From contig CAUJDW010000142.1 of the NCBI GenBank assembly GCA_963169455.1, positions 1 to 64,000 on the forward strand: a DNA stretch of 64,000 nucleotides. Direction: 5' to 3'. The DNA comes from Bacteroidota bacterium. Lineage in GTDB: Bacteria; Bacteroidota; Bacteroidia; Chitinophagales; Saprospiraceae. A program made the position numbers and the translations under genes. Under the pieces are notes generated by a model. That model ran no database searches. It was not told where the DNA came from and saw only the letters and a program-made list of their open reading frames with translations. This document shows, in pieces, positions 15,563 through 25,061 of the stretch (its first letter is position 1; the number at the start of each line of letters is the position of its first letter).

Positions 15563-15613
15563 GGCTTGCCGCAGGCTCACCTCGTCTCCCCCTCTCCCAG
15601 TCTCCCAGTCTCC
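15549..15613. repeat. 65-bp direct repeat, copy 2
   Basis: Identical to 15379-15443. Together with the heptamer tract it makes a compound repeat 60-70 bases after the kdsA stop codon. Confidence 0.8.
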
Positions 15614-15680
15614 CCAGGGGTTACAAGTTGCAGGGATTGCCTGCCATGGCCCTGTATGGCTCTGCCGGCTGGCATGCCGC

Positions 15681-16526
15681 CTATTCTTCCAGCACGGCTT
15701 CCCTTATCCGCACCAGGCGTTCCAGCAGGGGTTCCAGTTTGTCGAGCGGCAGCATATTGGCGCCGTCCGATTTGGCCTCTGCCGGGCGGGGGTGGGTTTC
15801 GATGAACAAGCCGTCGGCGCCGGCGGCCACTCCGGCGCAGGCGATTGTGCTGATGAGCGCGGGCCTGCCGCCGGTTACGCCGGTTGCCTGGTTGGGCTGC
15901 TGCAGGGAGTGGGTGCAATCCAGTACGACAGTTGCGCCAAAAGACTGCATGAGGGGGATGCTTCGGAAATCCACCACGAGGTCCTGATATCCGAAGGTCG
16001 TGCCCCGTTCTGTGAGCATAAGGCCGGAGTTCCCTGTTTCCAGCACCTTTTCCATGGCGAAGCGCATGGCTTCGGGGCTGACGAACTGCCCTTTTTTGAT
16101 ATTGACCACTTTGCCCGTTTGCCCAGCCGCCGTAAGCAGGCTCGTTTGCCTGCACAAAAAGGCCGGGATCTGGAGCACGTCGACATATTCAGCCGCCATG
16201 GCGGCCTCGGGTTCGGTGTGAATATCTGTAGTAACCGGAATATCGAAGCGCTCCCCCACCGCTTTCAGGATGCGGAGCGCTTTTTCATCGCCGATTCCGG
16301 TAAAGGAATCCAGCCGCGAGCGGTTGGCTTTGCGGTAAGAGCCTTTGAAGATATAAGGTATCCGAAGGCGGTTGCAGATGGCGTGCACCTGTTCGGCAAT
16401 TTCGAAAGCAATAGCTTCACCCTCGATGGCGCAGGGGCCGGCGATGAGGAAGAAATTTCTGCTGTCGAGGTGCTTTAATCTTGGAATCCGGCTGAGCATG
16501 TCTGGTGGTTGTTGGTTGATAGTCAT
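15681..16526 (-). CDS. kdsA: 3-deoxy-8-phosphooctulonate (KDO-8-P) synthase
   Basis: A 281-residue enzyme that condenses phosphoenolpyruvate with arabinose-5-phosphate to KDO-8-phosphate for LPS inner core. Diagnostic motifs are FFLIAGPCAIEGE near residue 26, FKGSYRKANRS, the GTTFGYQDLVVDFRS segment and DCTHSLQQPN. The C-terminus retains FIETHPRPAEAKSDGANM. Length and motif order fit KdsA rather than DAHP synthase. It stands alone here with no other lps gene adjacent. A second Met (codon 10) is possible. Confidence 0.95.
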   Translation of the reverse strand: MTINQQPPDMLSRIPRLKHLDSRNFFLIAGPCAIEGEAIAFEIAEQVHAICNRLRIPYIFKGSYRKANRSRLDSFTGIGDEKALRILKAVGERFDIPVTTDIHTEPEAAMAAEYVDVLQIPAFLCRQTSLLTAAGQTGKVVNIKKGQFVSPEAMRFAMEKVLETGNSGLMLTERGTTFGYQDLVVDFRSIPLMQSFGATVVLDCTHSLQQPNQATGVTGGRPALISTIACAGVAAGADGLFIETHPRPAEAKSDGANMLPLDKLEPLLERLVRIREAVLEE

Positions 16527-16573
16527 CGGTAAAACAGCACTTCAGGGACTGCAAAACTAACAACTATCAACCA
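16513..16573 (-). promoter_or_regulatory. Inverted repeat spanning the kdsA start codon
   Basis: An 11-base word in the leader (16563-16573) is the complement of codons 2-5 of kdsA (16513-16523), looping out the ribosome-binding region and the ATG. It could mask initiation, or it may be coincidental repeat sequence. No terminator-like T run accompanies it. Confidence 0.25.
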
Positions 16574-16588
16574 GCAATGGGCAACAAA

Positions 16589-17158
16589 TCAGAGCTTCAG
16601 GCTGACGCCCATGTTGAAGATGGAAATGCCGTAGCCCACTTCGGCAAAAACGCCCAGGTTTTTCATGGGGTAGTAGCTGCCGCCGACGAAGGCGCTGTAT
16701 GTCACCTTGTTTTCGGCCGGACGGCTGAAGGAAGGCGCGTCATCGCCGACACTCTTCACTTCGGTGACCGTCTCCTGAACGTTGGGGATGTTGTAACCCA
16801 GCATGGCGCCACCGTAGATATCCCAGTTGTCCATGCGGTTGGTATGGGCCGCAGCGCGCAGGCCGAGGATGAGGAACTCATTGTCCACATCCTTGAAGTT
16901 GCCGTTCGGCAGGGCCAGTTGGCTTGCCTGCGAAGAGGAGTAGGCCGCATAGCCGCCCAGGCTGAAATTGGATGCCAGGCGGATGCCTATACGGGCGCTC
17001 ACCGGCGGAACAATGGTATTGGGGTTATCCTTTGCAAAGGTCGAAAAAATGCCGATACCGGCAGCCAGTTCGATATCGCCCTTCCCGAAAGTGGTTTGAG
17101 AGATTGCGCTTGTCAGGCAGAACACCAGAAGGCCGGTGAGGATTGCTACATTTTTCAT
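16589..17158 (-). CDS. Outer-membrane beta-barrel protein
   Basis: A 189-residue exported protein (signal peptide ending SAISQ). It shows the alternating hydrophobic strands and terminal aromatic/hydrophobic strand (FNMGVSLKL) of small eight-stranded OmpA-like or OmpW-like barrels (outer membrane protein beta-barrel family). Start 17158 is chosen because the signal peptide begins there. The upstream 17 residues of open frame are basic and unlikely. Function unknown. Confidence 0.75.
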   Translation of the reverse strand: MKNVAILTGLLVFCLTSAISQTTFGKGDIELAAGIGIFSTFAKDNPNTIVPPVSARIGIRLASNFSLGGYAAYSSSQASQLALPNGNFKDVDNEFLILGLRAAAHTNRMDNWDIYGGAMLGYNIPNVQETVTEVKSVGDDAPSFSRPAENKVTYSAFVGGSYYPMKNLGVFAEVGYGISIFNMGVSLKL

Positions 17159-17605
17159 GGAATTTCGTCGTTTTATGGTTTTTAAATCTTTGGGCGCATT
17201 TTTCGCACCCAAATTTAGGCCCTTAAGGTGTATTAGTCAAGTCAATAGGCAAATTTTATTTTGGAAAAAGAGGCTTATCTACCCCTTGTACAAAATTTAA
17301 TTTTATGTAAATTTGTTTTTTTTCAAAATGTTCTGGTTTTCTTCTTTTTTTGAAATCCTCTACGGCGCAGCCCAAAGGCGGGAAAATTTAAATTTTTTTC
17401 ATATAAAACACATCCCTAGAACGGCCCGCAAAAGGGGGAAATTTCATTCGGAAAAAAAAATTTAAGCGGTTCAACGGCCATTTCAAGGAAAAAAATTCAA
17501 CCATTTAAGGCTATATGTCATTTAAGTACAGATAGTACGACATCCGGCCTGCCGGGCGGGCCGCAGAAGGCGCCCGATCAACAGGCCGACAATTATCCGA
17601 TTTCC
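17159..17605. other. AT-rich divergent intergenic region
   Basis: 447 bases without a gene I can support, much more AT-rich than the flanks. It separates divergent genes and contains at least one good promoter match on the plus strand (17286-17315). Confidence 0.6.
17286..17315 (+). promoter_or_regulatory. Bacteroidota sigma-70-type promoter match
   Basis: TTG at 17286-17288, exactly 19 bases, then TAAATTTG at 17308-17315. This fits the TTG-N19-TAnnTTTG consensus of Bacteroidota vegetative promoters. It would give the phosphoesterase gene a ~285-base leader. Confidence 0.4.
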
Positions 17606-18826
17606 ATGCGTTTAGCCATTCTCATTTCGATTGTCCTGCTTTTTGACCTGTATGCTTTTCAGGCCTTCCGCATCATGGCCCAGAGCTGGCAGCCCATGCT
17701 GCGCTATTTCACCTACGGCCTGTACTGGCTCATTCCTTTCGCACTGATCGGCTGGATATTGTGGTCCGGGCCGGAGCACCACCTGAACAAGCATGCATCC
17801 ACTTTATTACGCACAGTATTCTTCATCGTCTATATTTCCAAATTGCTGGTCGTCGGCTTCCTGTTCATCGATGACCTTCGCCGGGCCACGACCTATGTAT
17901 TCAACCAGTTTGCCGGCAGGCAGAGCTTCGACCCCAGCCGTTCGCGCTTCCTGGCTCAAATGGGCCTGGCAATGGGCGCCGTGCCTTTCGTTTCGCTGCT
18001 CTGGGGCGTGATCCGCAATCCGTACCGCTATACCCTGTTCAAGGAAACGGTGCGGATACCCAAACTCCCGGCCGCCCTCCACGGGCTCCGCATTGTGCAG
18101 ATCTCGGATATCCACACGGGGAGCTTCCTGCTTAAAGACCCCGTTCGCAATTCCGTCAGCCTCATCAATGAGCAAAAGCCCGACCTGGTCTTCTTCACCG
18201 GCGACCTGGTCAACACCCTGGCCAAAGAGGCGGAACCCTTCCTCGACGTCTTCGACAAGATACAGGCCAAATATGGCGTGTACTCCATCCTGGGCAACCA
18301 TGACTACGGCGACTACCACGAATGGGAAAGGGCGGAAGACAAGGAAGCCAATTTCCAGCTGCTCAAATCCATGCACGCCCAGCTGGGCTGGGACCTGATG
18401 CTCAACGAAAACCGCCTGCTGGACATCAGAGGCGAAAAGCTGGCCATCATCGGCGTTGAGAATTATTCTTCCCACCCCCGCTTCCCCAAATACGGCGACC
18501 TGGCAAAAGCTGCCGCCGGCACGGAAGGCGCCAGCCTGAAACTCCTGCTGTCCCACGACCCCTCCCACTGGACGGAGCAGGTGGTGAATGATTTCCAGGA
18601 CATCGCCATCACTTTTTCCGGGCACACCCACGGCATGCAGTTCGGCGTCGAGATTCCGGGCTGGATCAAGTGGAGCCCCATCAAATACGTTTACAAGCAA
18701 TGGGCCGGCCTGTACCAGCAGGGCCATCAGTACCTCTATGTCAACCGCGGGCTGGGCTACCTCGGCTACCCGGGCAGGGTTGGCATCATGCCGGAAGTGA
18801 CCCTGCTGGAGCTTCGCCCCGCCTGA
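17606..18826 (+). CDS. Membrane-anchored metallophosphoesterase (YaeI-like)
   Basis: A 406-residue protein with four N-terminal membrane helices (to ~residue 145) followed by a calcineurin-like phosphoesterase domain. Metal-binding motifs are all present: ISDIHTGSF, FFTGDLVN, LGNHDYGDY, and the C-terminal FSGHTHGMQFG. The arrangement matches YaeI/YkuE-type enzymes, some of which act on UDP-diacylglucosamine or phospholipid head groups. The substrate here is not determined. It is monocistronic, divergent from the beta-barrel gene. Confidence 0.88.
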   Translation: MRLAILISIVLLFDLYAFQAFRIMAQSWQPMLRYFTYGLYWLIPFALIGWILWSGPEHHLNKHASTLLRTVFFIVYISKLLVVGFLFIDDLRRATTYVFNQFAGRQSFDPSRSRFLAQMGLAMGAVPFVSLLWGVIRNPYRYTLFKETVRIPKLPAALHGLRIVQISDIHTGSFLLKDPVRNSVSLINEQKPDLVFFTGDLVNTLAKEAEPFLDVFDKIQAKYGVYSILGNHDYGDYHEWERAEDKEANFQLLKSMHAQLGWDLMLNENRLLDIRGEKLAIIGVENYSSHPRFPKYGDLAKAAAGTEGASLKLLLSHDPSHWTEQVVNDFQDIAITFSGHTHGMQFGVEIPGWIKWSPIKYVYKQWAGLYQQGHQYLYVNRGLGYLGYPGRVGIMPEVTLLELRPA

Positions 18827-18871
18827 GCTTAAAGCAATTTCCGCCGCCAGGTTCCCGGCCCCTGAGGCGCT

Positions 18872-19999
18872 TTAATAGGCCAGGTAACCTTCCAGTTTTT
18901 CCACTACCTCAGGGGGCAGCGCTTTCACTTTCTTCACATCCTCCACCGAGTTGAAGGGCCCGTGGTTGGCCCGGTAGGCCACGATGGCATTCGCCTGCCG
19001 CCAGTTGAGATAAGGGTGGGCCTGGAGGCTTTGCACATCTGCTTCGTTGATAAATATCCTGCGCAATACAGGGGAATGCTGCAACCGGGGCCGGATACCC
19101 TGAAAAATGCTGTCGGGCAGCCCAAAGGTTTCGGCGACCTGGCCGACGTGTGTGAAACCGCCAAGTTTGTCCCGAAAAGCGACGATACGGCGGGCGTAAG
19201 CCGGGCCTATGCCCCGGAGCTGCTGCCATTCTTCAGCAGTCGCCTGGTTGATGTCAACCAGCGCCTGAGCAGGGCTGCTGACATAGGAAACAGGCCTGCT
19301 TTCCGGCGCACCCTGGCCTTGCGGGCCTGCCCCTGTTTTTTCTATCCTGATGTAGGGCGCCAGCCGCTCATAATCCCCGGCGCTCAGGCCATAAACCCTG
19401 CTGAAGCCCTCCGCATCTCTGAACCGGCCTCCTTTTTCCCGGTATTTCAGGATGTTGGACGCCACCCGGGCAGACAACCCGAGGCGTTTGAGTTCTGCTT
19501 CGCTGGCCGTGTTGGGGTCGAAGGGGAAATGCCCGGCAAGCTCCTTTCCTGTTGTTTTTTCCGGTTTCCGGCCCGGCGCCGGCGCATTCCTTCCGATGCG
19601 GATGTAGGGCGCCAGCCGCTCGTAGTCTTCTGCTTTCAGGGTGTAAATTTTCTTCAGGTCGGCGGGTTGCCGGAAGGGGCCTACCCGCTCGCGGTAGCGA
19701 ACGAGCGTACGCGCCAGTTTTTCCGAAAGCCCCAGCAGGCGAAGGCTGTCCTCCGGCAAAGTGTTGGGGTCGAAAGGGAAGAGAGTGGCAGATGCCGGCC
19801 CGCCACCTGCCGCACCTTCCTCCTGCCGCCAGAAAGCAGCTACTTCCTCCCGGAATTCATCGCCGGAAAGAGCATGCTCCGGGAAAAACAAGGGGTAAAA
19901 CCTCGGCGCCAGGATCACCAGCAGGATTAATGCGGACAACACAAAGGCGCCATTGCGTTCGGCGCGGGTGTAGTAGAAGAATTCTTCCAGAAATTTCAT
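18872..19999 (-). CDS. ComEA-like protein with four helix-hairpin-helix repeats
   Basis: A 375-residue protein with one N-terminal membrane anchor (FVLSALILLVILAP) and four helix-hairpin-helix units. The first two are near-duplicates (FPFDPNT ... YERLAPYIRI), the third has the classic INQATAEEWQQLRGIGPAYA form, and the fourth lies at the C-terminus. It presumably binds incoming DNA in the periplasm like ComEA. It follows comEC by 47 bases on the same strand, so the pair forms a DNA-uptake operon. Confidence 0.85.
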   Translation of the reverse strand: MKFLEEFFYYTRAERNGAFVLSALILLVILAPRFYPLFFPEHALSGDEFREEVAAFWRQEEGAAGGGPASATLFPFDPNTLPEDSLRLLGLSEKLARTLVRYRERVGPFRQPADLKKIYTLKAEDYERLAPYIRIGRNAPAPGRKPEKTTGKELAGHFPFDPNTASEAELKRLGLSARVASNILKYREKGGRFRDAEGFSRVYGLSAGDYERLAPYIRIEKTGAGPQGQGAPESRPVSYVSSPAQALVDINQATAEEWQQLRGIGPAYARRIVAFRDKLGGFTHVGQVAETFGLPDSIFQGIRPRLQHSPVLRRIFINEADVQSLQAHPYLNWRQANAIVAYRANHGPFNSVEDVKKVKALPPEVVEKLEGYLAY

Positions 20000-20046
20000 C
20001 GGACAGAAGTTTTGGGATGCTTAAAATAACAGGCATACTGCCGCCC

Positions 20047-22131
20047 TCACTCCACCACCCAGGCGCCGTCGGCGCCGGTATAGTGGCAGCCGATGCCCCG
20101 TTCCCGGCATTCTTTGCGCCAGGCCTGCACCCGGCGGTAGGAATTGGAGCCATCGATAACGGCCAGCCCGAAATCCAGTTTTTCCACCAGTTCGGCGATT
20201 GAAAGCCCGGCATTGTTGCACAACAGGACTGCGTCAACGGACAACCGCCCGGCGCCCTGCATCAGGCTCTCATCCTGGATAATAGCCAGGCGCCGGGCGC
20301 CGAACTGCAGGAAAAGCCCATCGGTACGCCAGTTGCGCCCCTGCGCGGACGCCGGAAGGTGGAATGCCTGCAAGTCCGCCAGGCCGCGATACCAGCGGTG
20401 TTGCTGCGCCGCATAACGAAGGCTTTCCGCTTCCAGGCCGCGCCCCAGCAACTGAGCGCCATTTCGCCCGTCGAAGAGGTCGATGGCGGTGCCGCCCCTG
20501 ATGTGGTAGATAGCCAGGGCTCTTTGGTTGCGCCACTGCCAGCACCGCCCGCTGTACGACACGGCCAGCAGCAGCAAGGCCAGCAGCCCTCCAAGCAGCC
20601 ATCGGAAGTTCCGGTTGTGCACGGCAGCCGCAAAACAGCCGATTGCCAGGTAAAGCAGGGCCAGGGAAAGCCCGCCTATCCAGACGCCTTCCAGCAGCCC
20701 TCCCGGCAACTGCCGGATCAGGAAGATGAGGGCGTTGACGCTCCAAACCAGCCAATACAAGGCCTGCCCGGCGAGCCATCCCAGCCAGGGAACCGCATGC
20801 AGGGCAAAGAGGGCCAGCCCGGTGGGCAGAATGAGCCCCGCCGCCGGCACCACCACCAGCCCAGACAACCAGAAATAGGCCGGAAACTGGTGAAAATAGT
20901 ACAGGCTGAGGGGAAAAGTGGTGAGCTGGGCAGCCAGGGAGACTGCCACCAGCTTCCAGAGGTAGTCTCCGGCTTTGTTTTCCACATACCAGCACTTGTA
21001 AATGCGCGGCTGGAAATAAACGATGCCCAGCACCGCCAGGTACGACAACTGAAAGCCCGGGCTGAAAAGCAGGAAAGGATTGGCGCAAAGCAGGCAAAAG
21101 GCCGAAGCGGCCAGGGTATTGTAAACGTTGGCATGCCAGCGGAAGGCCTGCCCCAGGGCCAGAAAGGAAAACATGCCCGCCGCCCGCAGCACCGAAGGGG
21201 AAGCCCCTGTCAGCAAGGCAAAGCCCCAGATGCAGCACAACAGGATCAGGCTGCGGGCCGGAGGCCAGGCGCGGCCCGAAAAGGGGAACAGGCCCAGCAA
21301 TGAAGCTGCGATCATCTGAATAAAGCCCACATGCAGCCCCGACACGGCCAGCACGTGCATGGCGCCTGTATCGGCGTAGGCATTGCGCACTTCATCGGGC
21401 AGTTCCGCCTTGTAGCCCAGCACCAGGGCGGCCGCCACGGCAAACTCATTTTCCGTAGGCAGAAAATTCCGCAAAACCCCAACACAATGAGCCCGCAAGC
21501 GGGAAGCGTAGCTTTGCAGGCCCGGGCGGTGCGCCACCTGCCGCCAGGCGCCTTCCGCGACGAAGGCCTGGTAGTGGATGTTCTGAAAATGCAGGTAGCG
21601 GCCATAATCAAAGGCTTTGGGGTTGAGCGGCGGGGCCACGGGCAGGACTCTGGCGCGAAGCAGGGCCACATCGCCCGCAGTCAGCGTGCGGCTGTCCGCC
21701 GTGAGGCCGATGTAAGCCAGCAGGTTACCCGAGGCCCGGCGGGCAGGGCCGCCCCCGCTTTCCGCCACCGCAAGCACCCTTAGCCGGGCTTTCAGGCGCT
21801 GGCCCGAAGGCTCCAGGCTTTCGATGCGGCCAATCAGCAGCCGTTCCGCTTCCAGAGGCAACAGCCCGGAAAAGTGGCCCGGCTGCCGGCGCTCATCCTG
21901 GATATAGGCCAGAAGCAGCCCTATACAGAACAGAAAGATAAACAGGGCCGCACCATACCACCACCGCCTGCCGTAGGGAAGCCGCCCCCTTTGCCGGAAG
22001 GCAAGCAGGGCAAAGGAAAGGGCCAGCACAGGCCATACCTGATATGGCATCCCCTCCATCTTCACACCCGCCCCTATTCCCCCCGCAAAGGGCAACAGCA
22101 GGCGGGCCATGGGGTATTCCCGCCAATTCAT
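20047..22131 (-). CDS. comEC: ComEC/Rec2 family DNA-uptake channel
   Basis: A 694-residue polytopic protein. It has an N-terminal membrane segment and DUF4131-type OB region, then the Competence domain with the signature DTGAMHVLAVSGLHVGFIQ near residue 245, many helices, and a C-terminal soluble part. That last part is short and lacks an obvious full metallo-beta-lactamase HxHxDH motif. The start at 22131 (MNWREYPMARLLLPF) is preferred; the frame is open 49 codons further but reads as non-coding. It transports single-stranded DNA across the inner membrane during natural transformation, with the downstream HhH protein. Confidence 0.88.
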   Translation of the reverse strand: MNWREYPMARLLLPFAGGIGAGVKMEGMPYQVWPVLALSFALLAFRQRGRLPYGRRWWYGAALFIFLFCIGLLLAYIQDERRQPGHFSGLLPLEAERLLIGRIESLEPSGQRLKARLRVLAVAESGGGPARRASGNLLAYIGLTADSRTLTAGDVALLRARVLPVAPPLNPKAFDYGRYLHFQNIHYQAFVAEGAWRQVAHRPGLQSYASRLRAHCVGVLRNFLPTENEFAVAAALVLGYKAELPDEVRNAYADTGAMHVLAVSGLHVGFIQMIAASLLGLFPFSGRAWPPARSLILLCCIWGFALLTGASPSVLRAAGMFSFLALGQAFRWHANVYNTLAASAFCLLCANPFLLFSPGFQLSYLAVLGIVYFQPRIYKCWYVENKAGDYLWKLVAVSLAAQLTTFPLSLYYFHQFPAYFWLSGLVVVPAAGLILPTGLALFALHAVPWLGWLAGQALYWLVWSVNALIFLIRQLPGGLLEGVWIGGLSLALLYLAIGCFAAAVHNRNFRWLLGGLLALLLLAVSYSGRCWQWRNQRALAIYHIRGGTAIDLFDGRNGAQLLGRGLEAESLRYAAQQHRWYRGLADLQAFHLPASAQGRNWRTDGLFLQFGARRLAIIQDESLMQGAGRLSVDAVLLCNNAGLSIAELVEKLDFGLAVIDGSNSYRRVQAWRKECRERGIGCHYTGADGAWVVE

Positions 22132-22473
22132 AATGCTGGGTTTTAAGGTGTCCGGTATTCCGTTTTTTCCAGTTGGTAAGTTAGCCTGTTTTTGTGGGCA
22201 ATAGTGGGTAATTTTGGGTAAAATCGGGTAATTCCGCCCACTCCCGGCAGGGAGGAATAAGCACCTTGCCGAAATCACGCCCGCCCGGGAAACGTTTTGG
22301 AGCGCCTGCCGGCCGGGCCCAATTCCACATTGTTCCCACTGCCCACCCGGCCCATGGTAGTGTAAAACTTACACTAATTCCCCCTGATTTGATTGGATAT
22401 GCGTGAATATTTAGCTAATTTCAGCGCTCATAAAGCACCGCAATCTATTACAGCCAGCTAGCCAGGGACGGCA
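22132..22473. other. Divergent intergenic region
   Basis: 342 bases between comEC and the Nudix regulator gene. It has three short GGGTAAT/GGGTAAAA words at ~22207-22234. No gene or clear promoter box was found. Confidence 0.4.
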
Positions 22474-23220
22474 ATGAACGAATTCAATGAATATTTCAAA
22501 TCTGCCTTCACCGTTGACAATGTCATTTTCGGCTTTGATGAGGGCGATATGAAAGTACTGCTGATCAAGAGGGGGGAAGAGCCGTACAAAGGAAAGTGGG
22601 CTTTGCCTGGCTATTTCGTAAATCCGGCGGAAGACCTGGACGCCGCTGCAAAGCGCGTGCTGGGCGAGCTCACGGGCCTGCGCAACGTGTACCTCGAACA
22701 GGTGAGGACCTTTGGCGCAGTGAACCGGCACCCTGCCGGGCGGGTCATTACCGTTGCCTATTTTTCGCTGATCAAGATCAGCGATTACGCCATACAGGCC
22801 TCATCCATTGCCCAGAAGGCAAAGTGGCATTCCATTGCCAGGGTAAAGGACCTCGCTTTCGACCACAAAGAGATTCTCCAGGCCTGTTTCAACCGCCTGA
22901 AATGGCTGGTGCGCGCCCGGCCGGTGGGCTTCGAGCTTCTTCCGCCAAAATTCACCCTGACCGAGTTGCAGCACCTCTATGAAGCAATACTGGAAACGGA
23001 GCTGGACAAGCGCAATTTCCGCAAGAAAATCCTTTCCATGAACCTGCTCATCGACCTGGATGAAACCCAGGAGGGTGTGGCGCACCGGCCGGCCCGGCTG
23101 TATCAGTTTGACAAGGAAAAATACGAGGAATTCCTGGCTGAAGGCTTCAGCTTTGAACTCAAGGAAAGTAAAAAGAAGGAGAACCCCCTGCGCAAAAACG
23201 CCAGCCCCAGCTTCCCCTGA
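22474..23220 (+). CDS. NrtR-like transcriptional regulator with degenerate Nudix domain
   Basis: A 248-residue protein: Nudix-type N-terminal domain (~20-150) and a C-terminal winged helix (~160-230, LTELQHLYEAIL recognition region). The Nudix box reads GYFVNPAEDLDAAAKRVLGE then LTGL, so the catalytic REUxEE glutamates are mostly replaced (RV, then only one Glu). This combination is that of NrtR-type repressors that sense ADP-ribose or related sugar nucleotides. The NAD-salvage genes that NrtR usually controls are not adjacent, so its regulon is elsewhere. The extreme C-terminus is Lys-rich. Confidence 0.82.
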   Translation: MNEFNEYFKSAFTVDNVIFGFDEGDMKVLLIKRGEEPYKGKWALPGYFVNPAEDLDAAAKRVLGELTGLRNVYLEQVRTFGAVNRHPAGRVITVAYFSLIKISDYAIQASSIAQKAKWHSIARVKDLAFDHKEILQACFNRLKWLVRARPVGFELLPPKFTLTELQHLYEAILETELDKRNFRKKILSMNLLIDLDETQEGVAHRPARLYQFDKEKYEEFLAEGFSFELKESKKKENPLRKNASPSFP

Positions 23221-23225
23221 TCCGC

Positions 23226-24011
23226 TCAGAATTCATTGCCCATGGTGTCAAACACCTTCACGGTGAGCCCGCTGCCGTATTCGGACCGGTAGCTTTCCAG
23301 CAGGCTGATGAGGCTGTCTTCGCTTTTGACGAGGCGGCACTGAAAGGCCAGCGCCCCTTCGGGAGCGACGGTATTAGGGAAGCGGACTTTCCCGTTCTGC
23401 ACGGTAAAATAGCCGTAGTAGCCGTTTTTGAGCGCCTGGGCCTCGCACAGGCTTTGAATATCCTGCACCAGTTGTTCTGCAGCATCTTTCAGGGCGCCGC
23501 CCTCATAGGAAACGAAGCCCCAGATGGACTCGCGGGGGATGCGCCTCAGCTGGGGGTCCAGCAGCACTACCCCCCCGCCGGTTTCCAGGCTCAGATTGTA
23601 GGCTTCCTGCGTCACGGCCAGTTGCCCTTCGGAAGATACCGTTTTTCGCAGCCCAACCTCCAGGGAATAGTAACCACCCTGCAGGACGCCCACCCTCGGC
23701 GAGGCCGTGGCTGGAGCCTGGCCGGGCTGGCATTCCCCGTTTTGCCGGATCTCGTTGATGGAAAGCGAAATGGTTCCCTGCAACTGCCGGATGTCATAGG
23801 CGATGTTGGAATTGGCGCACTCTGCGTCCTCTATGGTCCGCAGGCGGAACTCCAGGACGCGGCCCTGGGGGGTGAAGGACTCCCAAAGGCTGAGGTAAAA
23901 TTCGTCCTCTACATCCGGAACGATAATATGGTCGTCAAGGGAGCTAAGGCTGCATCCCGTAAGCAGGAACGAGGATAAAACTGCGATAAGCAGGTAAAAA
24001 CTGCGGTGCAT
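23226..24011 (-). CDS. Lipoprotein of unknown function
   Basis: A 261-residue lipoprotein with a lipobox LLTGC near residue 19 followed by SLSSLDD. The mature protein is beta-rich with scattered cysteines (DAECANSN, QSLCEAQ) and no known domain. It is convergent with the NrtR gene, with only five bases between the stops. An alternative start six codons upstream (24029) is open. Probably outer-membrane anchored. Confidence 0.6.
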   Translation of the reverse strand: MHRSFYLLIAVLSSFLLTGCSLSSLDDHIIVPDVEDEFYLSLWESFTPQGRVLEFRLRTIEDAECANSNIAYDIRQLQGTISLSINEIRQNGECQPGQAPATASPRVGVLQGGYYSLEVGLRKTVSSEGQLAVTQEAYNLSLETGGGVVLLDPQLRRIPRESIWGFVSYEGGALKDAAEQLVQDIQSLCEAQALKNGYYGYFTVQNGKVRFPNTVAPEGALAFQCRLVKSEDSLISLLESYRSEYGSGLTVKVFDTMGNEF

Positions 24012-24327
24012 TTTTTTGCTTTTTAACAACTGCCTCCATCAGGTGAAACGGCAAAAACAGGTAAACGCTGCTTTTCCGCCGGCCAATTCTAAAAATAGTG
24101 CTTTTCCCGCATTTCCGGGCAGGGTTCTCACTTTTTCGGATTTGGCCGCCCCCCGGAATAGGGGGAAACAAGGCGAACCAGCATCTCAGTAAAAGGGGTT
24201 AACCGCCTTTTGGCCTAAATAAGGCCGTTGTTCGTCCATTTTAATTGAGCATGTCTGAATTCGGGCTTTTTTTCCGAAGCTTGAGTTGCCCGCCGAAAAG
24301 GGCGAACCCATAAAACCCGGTTTATTT
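24012..24327. other. Divergent intergenic region
   Basis: 316 bases between the lipoprotein gene and the ABC ATPase gene. It has a small GGCCT/AGGCC hairpin at 24213-24227 and AT-rich stretches suitable for promoters. No gene supported. Confidence 0.4.
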
Positions 24328-25026
<699 letters not shown>

Positions 25027-25061
25027 CCTTCAAGCTGAAACCCGAATAAAAAAATCCAACC

